Origin: Eutrophobius brisbanensis
GTDB taxonomy: Bacteria; Pseudomonadota; Gammaproteobacteria; Eutrophobiales; Eutrophobiaceae
Assembly (NCBI GenBank): GCA_038131795.1
Contig: JAYPQE010000003.1
Coordinates: forward strand, 2,294,001 to 2,358,000
Reading direction: 5' to 3'
DNA length: 64,000 nt
In this document: positions 1 to 8,200 of the stretch, piece after piece
Layout of the letters: each line of letters begins with the position of its first letter
Numbering within the stretch: the stretch's first letter is position 1
The notes under the pieces: generated by a model
What the model saw: only the letters and a program-made list of their open reading frames with translations
Told to the model about the DNA's origin: nothing
The model's database searches: none
Program-made: the position numbers and the translations under genes

Positions 1-88
1 GCGGGTATGCATCATTTAACCATGGATTTACCTGTTAAAATGGGCCTAATTAGAAATAGCATGTGTACAACCAACTATAAAGAAATAA

Positions 89-138
89 TTGATAAAATGA
101 GCGTTTTGGGGCTATAATTGATAATGATTCTCATTTAA
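89..138 (+). promoter_or_regulatory. Promoter with Fur-box-like operator
   Basis: A -35 like TTGATA (89-94) is followed 18 bp later by a perfect TATAAT (113-118). Immediately downstream, at 120-138, lies GATAATGATTCTCATTTAA, which matches the Fur consensus GATAATGATAATCATTATC at about 14 of 19 positions. The operator would cover the transcription start, the usual arrangement for iron-repressed promoters. It serves the gene starting at 203. The first 88 bases of the window show nothing I can name. Confidence 0.75.
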
Positions 139-202
139 AAAATTATTTTGTTAAGTAATAACCATATAAATCAATTGGTTAAGGATAAACTCTGTATTAA
201 TT

Positions 203-571
203 ATGTTAAATAGACCGCTTTTTGCCCATTTTTTAGCACTATTTTTATTATTGACCACCTGTTCTGTGCGCGCCGATGTTCAGGCCCTGTTGCAGATGGT
301 GGAGAACATGGGCGCGGATTACCCCGAGGCGGTTCAGGGCGGGCAGGTCATCGATGAGCTTGAATATGCAGAAATATTGGAGTCTGCCCAGCGCATAAGA
401 AACGATATAAACCAGCTGGATGATTCGGCGATGCTGGATGATTTAAAAGGCATTGCATCTGAACTGAGTGATGCCGTGGTCAGCAAGGCCCCGCCGTTTA
501 TGATTGCAGAACAGACCCAGGCACTGCGCCGGTTGATCATGGCCGGTTATACAACAGGACAGTCGCCGTAG
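203..571 (+). CDS. Stand-alone FTR1-type periplasmic iron domain protein
   Basis: Small exported protein of 122 residues with a signal peptide over residues 1-24 (cleavage after SVRA). Residues 39-55 carry DYPEAVQGGQVIDELEY, which closely resembles the N-terminal extracytoplasmic domain found in front of the permease part of many FTR1-family iron transporters. The permease itself (REXXE helices) is absent, so this is the domain alone. A role in holding or delivering iron in the periplasm is inferred from that similarity and from the Fur-box promoter upstream. The ATG has only a distant purine stretch (AAGGA at 181-185), so the start is not certain. The next gene has its own Fur-type promoter. 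Confidence 0.7.
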   Translation: MLNRPLFAHFLALFLLLTTCSVRADVQALLQMVENMGADYPEAVQGGQVIDELEYAEILESAQRIRNDINQLDDSAMLDDLKGIASELSDAVVSKAPPFMIAEQTQALRRLIMAGYTTGQSP

Positions 572-666
572 CTTGCAGAAAAATCATGCAGGCATTTAGC
601 AACGCCGGGGTGGGAAAAATATACTTAATCCCCGGTGATATAAGACACAAAATAGTATAAAAACCC

Positions 667-714
667 TTGGAAAAGCATCAAGTTTCGTTATAATTAAGAA
701 TCATTCTCATTAAA
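667..714 (+). promoter_or_regulatory. Second Fur-box promoter
   Basis: TTGGAA (667-672) and TATAAT (689-694), 16 bp apart, are followed by an operator-like stretch at 696-714 containing AATCATTCTCATTA, nearly the same core as the operator at 120-138. The site lies just upstream of the gene at 737 and so should control that gene and the fbpABC genes behind it by iron. Confidence 0.72.
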
Positions 715-736
715 AGATTTTGCACAGGATCAGCTT

Positions 737-1528
737 ATGAAAGCACATACAATTTACATTTCACTGGTGTTCGCCGCCCTGCTTATGGTGGGCCGCGCCC
801 AGGCCACCGGCACCGTCGGCGACCATGTCAATGACCTGCAGGGCAACCTGGAGAATTACACGGAGGAAGTTAACTGGATCATCGACAAGGTGAACGGCAT
901 TGTGAATACATATGAGGCAAAGGGCAGAGAAGCCGCCGGTGCCGATGGGGTTGTTGATATCTGGGAGGCCGTGGATTTCCATTCTGCCATTGAGACCAAT
1001 AACATCCCCATCTATGCGTCAATCTGGCAGGGCTTATTCGGTGTCAAAACCACTATCGACAATGAAGAACCCATTGCTAACGTCCGTGAGCAGCAGACCA
1101 TGTTGGAACAGTCATTGTGGCAGGCCCTGGGGGCAGTGAAGATGGCTGCCCTGTATCAGCAGAAGGGACTGCTGGCGGCGGTGGAAAACACCCGGTCCAG
1201 TACCCCGGTTGAAACAATGGACGAGATAAAGCAGTTACTGGACAGGGTGGTGGCAAAATTTGCAGAGCGGCTACCCGATGAAGCCACGGAGATCGTCCAT
1301 GATACCTATCTCACCCGCTTTGAAGGGGTGGAGGGTATGCTCATTGAGCAGGACGCCGCACTGGTGGAAGACCTGGAGAAAGACTTCAATGTTACCTTGC
1401 CGCTGGCCATCAAGGACAACCTCAGTGTGGATGAGGTGCGCCGTGTGGTACAGGCCATGCAGGCCAAACTGGATCACGCCAAATCCCTGCTGGTGGAAGC
1501 CGAGAAGAACAGGCAAGACGTTTTTTAG
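737..1528 (+). CDS. Fur-controlled periplasmic protein of the iron locus
   Basis: Exported protein of 263 residues: signal peptide over residues 1-23 (ending RAQA), then a mostly helical, acidic mature part. A segment around residues 80-107 (DFHSAIETNNIPIYASIWQG) is distinctive, but I do not recognise a named domain. Its position gives the best clue: it follows a Fur-box promoter, has an AGGA ribosome site 7 bases before the ATG, and its TAG stop overlaps by one base the GTG start of the ferric binding protein gene, so the two are translationally coupled. It probably acts with the FbpABC transporter, perhaps as an iron-handling accessory like the small FTR1-domain protein upstream. That role is inferred only. 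Confidence 0.6.
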   Translation: MKAHTIYISLVFAALLMVGRAQATGTVGDHVNDLQGNLENYTEEVNWIIDKVNGIVNTYEAKGREAAGADGVVDIWEAVDFHSAIETNNIPIYASIWQGLFGVKTTIDNEEPIANVREQQTMLEQSLWQALGAVKMAALYQQKGLLAAVENTRSSTPVETMDEIKQLLDRVVAKFAERLPDEATEIVHDTYLTRFEGVEGMLIEQDAALVEDLEKDFNVTLPLAIKDNLSVDEVRRVVQAMQAKLDHAKSLLVEAEKNRQDVF

Positions 1529-2562
1529 TGAAGCGAAGATCTTTACTACAGGCAGGGGCGCTGGTCGGTACACTCGGCAATCTGCCTCCTGCAATCCGAT
1601 ATTGCCTGGCGGACACGACTGCGCAATCGGTGGAGCAATTACCACCGCTCGAAGGTGAACTCACAATGTACCTGGGTCGTGGTGAAGGTGGGCTCTACGA
1701 GAACATCCTCGATGCCATACGCAAACGTAATCCTGGTCTGGAACTGGGTATTCGCCGTGGCGAGACGGCAGCACTGGCCAATACCATCGTTGCCGAAAGA
1801 AAGGCCGGCATACGTCGCGCTGATCTATTCTGGGCGGTGGACTCCGGGGCCATTGGCCTGGTGGATGAAGCCGGTCTTGCACGGGCACTGCCGCAAGACC
1901 TGACCAGCCAGCTCAATCCCGAATTTCGCTATCCCAACTGGGCACCGGTCTCTGGGCGTATTCGAACTATTGCTTACAACACCGAGCGGCTCACCGCCGG
2001 CGACATAACCGATAAGATCATGGCCCTGGCAGACACGGATCTGAAAATAGGTTGGGCACCGGCCTACGGTGCATTCCAGTCTTTTGTTACCGCCATGCGT
2101 TTGCTTGAGGGTAACGATGCCACCATCAAGTGGTTACAAGCTATGAATGACAGGGCCACCAGTTATGCCGGGGAACTGGGTGTGGTGATGGCAGTGGAGC
2201 GCGGTGAAGTGGATGTGGGCTTTGCCAATCACTACTACACCCTGCGCCTGAAGTCGGGTAAACCTGATGCACGAGTTGATCTCGCATTTACCAATAATGA
2301 TGCCGGTTGCCTGGTCAATGCCTCCGGTATCGTCGCCCTGGGTGAAGGTGATTTGCCGATCAATTTTATCCGTTACCTACTCACCCGCGAAGTCCAGTCC
2401 TATCTCGCCCGGGAGGCCTATGAGATCCCGCTGGTATCGGGTGTAGAACCACCGCAGGGATTACCACCGCTGAATGAAATCTCTCCACCTGCTGTAGACC
2501 TTACCCGGCTCGCCGATCTCAGGCCGACACTGGATTTAATGCGCGACGCTGGCGTGCTATGA
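1528..2562 (+). CDS. fbpA: Ferric iron ABC transporter substrate-binding protein
   Basis: Periplasmic iron-binding component of a FbpABC-type importer, 344 residues, the usual length. It starts with GTG at 1528, overlapping the upstream stop by one base. The N-terminus KRRSLLQAGALVG resembles a twin-arginine signal, so export could be by Tat or Sec. The mature part begins like class II (transferrin-like) binding proteins: a first strand ending LYLGRGEGG-like, then a DLFWAVDSGAIGLV segment, and FANHYYTLRLKSG in the second lobe, where the Tyr-Tyr pair is well placed to be the Fe(III) ligand as in FbpA/FutA. It overlaps the permease gene by four bases (ATGA), which confirms one operon. Confidence 0.85.
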   Translation: MKRRSLLQAGALVGTLGNLPPAIRYCLADTTAQSVEQLPPLEGELTMYLGRGEGGLYENILDAIRKRNPGLELGIRRGETAALANTIVAERKAGIRRADLFWAVDSGAIGLVDEAGLARALPQDLTSQLNPEFRYPNWAPVSGRIRTIAYNTERLTAGDITDKIMALADTDLKIGWAPAYGAFQSFVTAMRLLEGNDATIKWLQAMNDRATSYAGELGVVMAVERGEVDVGFANHYYTLRLKSGKPDARVDLAFTNNDAGCLVNASGIVALGEGDLPINFIRYLLTREVQSYLAREAYEIPLVSGVEPPQGLPPLNEISPPAVDLTRLADLRPTLDLMRDAGVL

Positions 2563-4079
2563 CACGCTGGCCAGGTTCGTATCTTCCGGCATTCGTCATT
2601 GCGGTGCTGGCGCTGGCACCGGTGGTAGTGTTGTTTGGCCTGGCCTCAGACGCTACCGCGCTTTTCGATTCACGTAATCTGCAGGTACTGGGCAATACCT
2701 TATTATTAATGGTGCTTGCGGTGGCGGGGGCAGTCATCCTCGGTGTCCCGTTGGCCTTACTTACTGCCTATGTGCAGCTCCCCTGGCGCCGGCTATGGTT
2801 GATACTGCTGGCGGCCCCGCTGGCCATGCCCAGTTATATCGGTGCGTTTACCCTCTACGCCGCCTTTGGTAGCGGTGGTGAAATCAATACCTTACTGGGT
2901 ATTCCCACCCCACCAGTCCAGGGCCTGGCGGGCGCTACCCTGGTGATGTCGCTGTACACCTATCCGTTTGTCTTGCTCACTACCCGTGCGGCCCTCTTCA
3001 GTCTGGATGCCAACCTCGTCAACGCTGCGCGTACCCTGGGGATGCCGCCGGCCAAGTGCCTGTGGAAAGTAGTGCTTCCCAGGGCCGTGAACGGTATCGC
3101 CGCCGGTGCCCTGCTGGCTGCGCTTTATACCCTGTCGGACTTTGGTACCCCGGCCATCATGCGGGTGAATACCTTTACCCGGGTTATCTATGTGGAATAC
3201 AATGCCTTTGGCCTGAGCCAGGCGGCCATGTTGTCACTGCAACTGCTGGCCATTGTCGGCCTGGTAGTGTTCCTGGAGTCCCGGATCACTACCACGCAGG
3301 AAAGGCCCGGGCGACGCCTGTTGTTTGTCCCTGGCCGCTGGCAAACCATCGCGATACTGGCGGCCGTGTCGCCGGTTATCGGTCTGGCTATCGTCATGCC
3401 CTTGCTGGTGTTTGGTATCTGGTTGATACGTGAGGGTACCGGCGGTTTTGATTTTACCTATGCCTGGAATTCCACCTATGCATCATTTATTGCCGCGCTG
3501 GTGGCAGTGGTGCTGGCCATCCCGGTTGCCCATGCCGCGATCAGTGGCCGTGCCGGGCGCATCATGGAGCGGGTGACCTACCTGGGCTTTGGGGTCCCGG
3601 GAATAGTCATGGGGACGGCGCTGGTCTACATCGGTCTGCAGTTACCGTTCCTGTACCAGACCCTGGCGTTACTGGTGCTGGCCTATGTGTTGCGTTTTAT
3701 ATCGCTGGCTGTCGGTTCCATCAGGTCAACGGCCGAAGGCCTGGACCCCGGACTGGTGCAGACCGCGCGCCTGCTGGGTGCAGGCCCCTGGGAGGCGTTT
3801 CGCCGCGTGACCCTGCCGTTGACCATGCGCGGTATGGTGGCCGGGGCGGCGCTGGTGTTCCTGGAGGCCATGCGTGAACTGCCCGCCACCTTGCTGCTGG
3901 GGCCAACCGGGTTTGAGACCCTGGCCACTTACCTGTGGCGGGTGTATGAGGCGGGTTATTTCGGCCGGGCCGCTGTTCCCGGGTTGTTGCTGGTGGTAAT
4001 GTCCGGCCTGGGCCTGGCACTGATGTTGTCCGGTGAACGCCGGGAGGCATTCAAGATCCTTGAGGAGAACCGTAACTGA
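2559..4079 (+). CDS. fbpB: Ferric iron ABC transporter permease
   Basis: Inner-membrane component of 506 residues made of two fused permease halves, each of about six hydrophobic helices, as in FbpB/SfuB. Each half has the cytoplasmic EAA-type coupling loop: AARTLGMPPAKCLWKVVLP (around residue 157) and TARLLGAGPWEAFRRVTLP (around residue 407), the contacts for the ATPase. It starts within the end of the binding protein gene (ATGA overlap) and its TGA overlaps the ATPase ATG by one base. The family moves Fe(III) handed over by the periplasmic binding protein. Confidence 0.9.
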   Translation: MTRWPGSYLPAFVIAVLALAPVVVLFGLASDATALFDSRNLQVLGNTLLLMVLAVAGAVILGVPLALLTAYVQLPWRRLWLILLAAPLAMPSYIGAFTLYAAFGSGGEINTLLGIPTPPVQGLAGATLVMSLYTYPFVLLTTRAALFSLDANLVNAARTLGMPPAKCLWKVVLPRAVNGIAAGALLAALYTLSDFGTPAIMRVNTFTRVIYVEYNAFGLSQAAMLSLQLLAIVGLVVFLESRITTTQERPGRRLLFVPGRWQTIAILAAVSPVIGLAIVMPLLVFGIWLIREGTGGFDFTYAWNSTYASFIAALVAVVLAIPVAHAAISGRAGRIMERVTYLGFGVPGIVMGTALVYIGLQLPFLYQTLALLVLAYVLRFISLAVGSIRSTAEGLDPGLVQTARLLGAGPWEAFRRVTLPLTMRGMVAGAALVFLEAMRELPATLLLGPTGFETLATYLWRVYEAGYFGRAAVPGLLLVVMSGLGLALMLSGERREAFKILEENRN

Positions 4080-5095
4080 TGCTGACTGTCAGTAACCTGT
4101 CTGTAGACTATGGGACCAACCGCGTGGTGAGGGACCTGGACCTGGAACTGGGTGCAGATGAGATCCTCATGCTGGTGGGTCCCACCGGTTGCGGCAAGAC
4201 TACTATTCTCCTTGCCCTGGCGGGACTCGTTCCAATCACCATGGGGGAAATCCGTCTCGGCCAATGGACGGCAACGGCCGATGCCAACGTCCCCCCGGAA
4301 CAGCGCAACGTGGGGATGGTGTTCCAGGACTTTGCCCTGTTTCCCCATCTCAGTGTTGAGGAAAACATTAATTTTCGTCTCACCGATCCCGCGCCGGCAG
4401 ACCGCTGGATCAAGCTGCTGGGTCTGGATGAACTGCGCCGCGCCGGGCCCGAGACACTCTCCGGGGGGCAGAAGCAGCGCGTTGCCCTTGCCCGTACCCT
4501 GGCCCATGAACCGGCGTTCGTATTACTGGATGAACCGCTTTCCAACCTGGATGCGGCACTCAAGGATGACCTGCGCTGGGAGATCCGCAAGGCACTCAAG
4601 GCCGCAGGTGTACCTGCCATCTGGGTCACCCATGATCAGGAAGAGGCGCTGTCTATAGGCGACCGTATCGGCATACTCAATGCCGGGCGGCTGGAACAGC
4701 TGGACACCCCGGAAACATGTTTTGCCCAACCCGCCTCACGCTTCGTTGCAAATTTTCTTGGTGAGGCAGAATTTTTGCCCGGCCAATACAAAAACGGCCA
4801 GGTGGAGATCATCCTGGGTAGTGCACCGGCCGTGCCGGTAGACGGTGCCGACAGCGCCGTAGATCTGATGGTGCGCCCCGATGACTTTTCTCTCAATATC
4901 GGTACTGATGACAGTAACGGCGAGGTGCTCTGGTCACGCTACGAGGGCGGGACCCGCTTGTATAGCGTTAGGCTGGATGATGGTACGCTGATAAAGGTCA
5001 GGGCCAGTCACGAGCACCTGGCCAACACGGGAGACCGCGTGAAGGTACAAATCATCACCACCCACCCCCTAGCGGTATTCCGGGGCGAAGGGTAA
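4079..5095 (+). CDS. fbpC: Ferric iron ABC transporter ATPase
   Basis: ATP-binding subunit of 338 residues, the usual length for FbpC. It shows Walker A GPTGCGKT (residues 34-41), a Q-loop in FQDFALFPHL, the signature LSGGQKQRVALAR, Walker B FVLLDEPLSNLD, and the switch histidine in WVTHDQEEA. The last 100 residues or so form the regulatory TOBE-like domain typical of this branch. It is the last gene of the Fur-controlled operon. No clear intrinsic terminator follows in the 111 bases before lhr. Confidence 0.92.
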   Translation: MLTVSNLSVDYGTNRVVRDLDLELGADEILMLVGPTGCGKTTILLALAGLVPITMGEIRLGQWTATADANVPPEQRNVGMVFQDFALFPHLSVEENINFRLTDPAPADRWIKLLGLDELRRAGPETLSGGQKQRVALARTLAHEPAFVLLDEPLSNLDAALKDDLRWEIRKALKAAGVPAIWVTHDQEEALSIGDRIGILNAGRLEQLDTPETCFAQPASRFVANFLGEAEFLPGQYKNGQVEIILGSAPAVPVDGADSAVDLMVRPDDFSLNIGTDDSNGEVLWSRYEGGTRLYSVRLDDGTLIKVRASHEHLANTGDRVKVQIITTHPLAVFRGEG

Positions 5096-5206
5096 AACCC
5101 GCAGGGAGTAGAGGTTTCTGCCCCCGTAGAGACATTTCGTTGCCTCCCCGCAACCAGGATTATCCTGTATGATAAATTCATCTCCTGAAAATAACGGATT
5201 TATCGA

Positions 5207-8200
5207 ATGAATCCAGACCTCTTTCACCCGGCGACGCACCAGTGGCTTGAGCAGACCTTCGGCCAGCCGACCCCTGCGCAGGAGAAAGCCTGGCCCGTCA
5301 TCAAGGAAGGCCGGCACACCCTCATCGCAGCCCCTACAGGTTCGGGTAAGACCCTCGCAGCATTTCTCTCTTCCATTGATGATTTAGTCAGGGAAGGGAT
5401 AGCGCACGGGTTAAGAGACGAGGTGTATGTCCTCTACGTCTCACCCTTAAAGGCGCTGTCGAATGACATCCATAAAAACTTGGAAGAGCCTCTTTCGGGA
5501 ATTACCGAATTACTTACCCGTCATTCCCGCGAAGGCGGGAATCCATTTCCAGGTAGCGAAGAGAATCTGGATGATAGGCAATCCGAATTTTTTAACGACC
5601 GTCATTCCCGCGCAGGCGGGAATCCAGTAAATGAAACAGCGCCCGAAGGGCGCACACTGGAAATCCGCTCTGCCGTCCGTACCGGCGATACCACCCAGAC
5701 CGAACGCAACCGGATGAAGCAGAAGCCACCGCACATCCTGGTGACCACCCCCGAATCCTTATTCATATTACTTACCAGCGACTCCGGCCGCGACATGCTG
5801 CGCACCGTACGTACCGTTATCGTCGATGAGATCCACGCCCTGGCGGGTAACAAGCGCGGTTCGCATTTATCATTGTCATTAGAAAGACTGGAGGCATTGT
5901 GTGACCACCACCCGGTGCGCATTGGTCTCTCGGCAACGCAAAAGCCATTGGAAGACATCGCCAGGTTCCTGGTCGGCAACCGCGAAGAACCCTGCGAAGT
6001 CGTCGACAACGGCTATACTCGTGACCGTGATCTCAAGATTATCGTCCCCGATCAACCACTCGGCCCCCTCATGCCGGAAGAGGGTTGGGCAGACATCTAC
6101 AACTGCCTCGCAGAGATCGCCGAAGACAACAAAACGACATTAATATTTGTCAACACCCGGCGCCTCGCCGAACGCGCGGCCCGGCATCTGGCAGACAGGC
6201 TGGGCGAAGAAAACGTCACCGCCCACCACGGCAGCCTCGCGAAAGAACACCGTCTGCATGCCGAGCAACGCTTAAAGGAAGGCAGCCTCAAGGTCCTCGT
6301 CGCCACGGCATCCCTGGAACTGGGCATAGACATCGGCGATGTAAGTTGTGTCTGCCAGCTGGGATCACCCCGGTCCATATCGGCCTTATTACAGAGAGTA
6401 GGCCGTTCCGGTCACCACATGGGCGGCATCCCCAAAGGCAGGCTGTTCCCGTTAACCCGGGATGATCTCGTAGAATGTACCGCGCTGATCGATGCCGTGA
6501 ACCGCGGTGAACTGGACCGTATCCATATCCCGCAGGGGCATCTCGACGTCCTCAGCCAGCAGGTCATTGCCGAGGTGGGTTGCCGGGAATGGGGTGAAGA
6601 CGAACTTTATAATAATGTCACCCGCGCGTACCCCTACCGGAATCTTAGCAAAGACAAGTTCGAGCAGTGTCTCACCATGATGGCGGAGGGCTTTTCCACC
6701 CAGCGCGGCAGGCGCAGCCGCTACATCTTCCGCGACTCGGTGAACAGACAACTCAAACCCAGGGACGGCGCCAAGCTCACCGCCGTCACCAATGCCGGCG
6801 CCATCCCCGACCAATTCGACTACAACGTGGTGCTGGAACCGGAAGGCATCTTCATCGGCACATTAAATGAAGACTTCGCCATCGAGAGCCTGCCCGGCGA
6901 TATCTTTCAACTGGGCAACACCTCTTATCGCATCCTCGGAGTGGGGCAGGGTAAGGTAAGAGTGGAAGACGCCCACGGCCAGCCACCCAACATGCCATTC
7001 TGGTTCGGCGAGGCCCCCGGCCGCACCGATGAACTCAGCGCCTCGATCTCAAGGCTACGCGAGAACATCAACGAACAACTGAATAACGGCATGGAAGCCA
7101 CGGTGAAGTGGTTGATGAGAGAAATGGGGATAGACCCGGATGTAAAACTCCGTCATTCCAGGGCTGCGCAGCAGAGCCCGGAATCCATACGTAGTGAAGA
7201 AGAGACAACGGAGCAAACTTCTGGTATTAACTACAAGGATGCATCTTCAGGAATGGATTCCCGTCTTCACGGGAATGACGGCGGGGCTTCGAGTGAAATA
7301 ATAGTCACACGTCATTCCGGGGCTGCGCAGCAGAACCCGGAATCCATACGTAGTAAAGAAGAGGCAACAGGGCAAACTTCTAGCATTAACTACAAGGATG
7401 CATTTTCAGGAATGGATTCCCATCTTCACGGGAATGACGAAGGGAGTCTAGAACCCCACATCGCCCAGCAACTAATCGACTACCTCGCCGCCACCAAAGC
7501 CGCCCTCGGCAAGATCCCAACGCAAGAAGACATCATCTTCGAACGTTTCTTCGACGAGGCCGGCGATCAACACCTGGTGATTCATTCCCCCTACGGCTCA
7601 CGTATCAACCGCGCCTGGGGACTGGCACTGCGCAAACGTTTCTGCCGCCAGTTCAACTTCGAACTGCAGGCCGCGGCACTGGAAGACACCATCGTCATCT
7701 CCCTGGGCGGCACCCACAGCTTCCCCCTGGACGAGGTGTCACGTTACCTGAATACCAACACCATTAAAGACATCCTGGTACAGGCACTGCTGGCCGCACC
7801 GGTGTTCATGACCCGCTGGCGCTGGAATGCCACCATTGCGCTCGCGGTGAAACGCAACCTCGCGGGCAAACGTAACCCGCCGCAGTTCCAGCGCACCGAT
7901 GCCGAGGACCTCATCGCCGTGGTATTCCCGGACCAGCTCGCCTGTGCCGAAAACCTCACCGGCGAACGGGAAGTTCCCGACCACCCCTTGGTGGACCAGA
8001 CCATAGACGATTGCCTCACCGAGGTCATGGACATTCAAGGCATCACCAACCTCATTGCAAAGATCGAGAATAAGGAAGTCACCATACATTGCCGCGACCT
8101 CAACGGCCCATCACCCCTGGCACAGGAGATCCTGTTCGCAAGGCCCTACGCCTTCCTTGACGACGCCCCGGCAGAAGAACGCAGAACGCAAGCGGTGAAC

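Noticed and set aside
605..635. CCGGGG/CCCCGG hairpin after the FTR1-domain gene as a terminator
   Set aside because: No T-run follows and the loop is 19 bases; the stem is short. It may still matter but cannot be called a terminator.
3956..4629. Long minus-strand frames across the fbpB/fbpC boundary
   Set aside because: They oppose well-supported ABC transporter genes, have no family features, and follow the codon bias of the real strand.
5510..6009. Minus-strand frames over the first lhr repeats as separate small genes
   Set aside because: The repeat DNA is open in several frames because it is palindromic. No ribosome site or family support.
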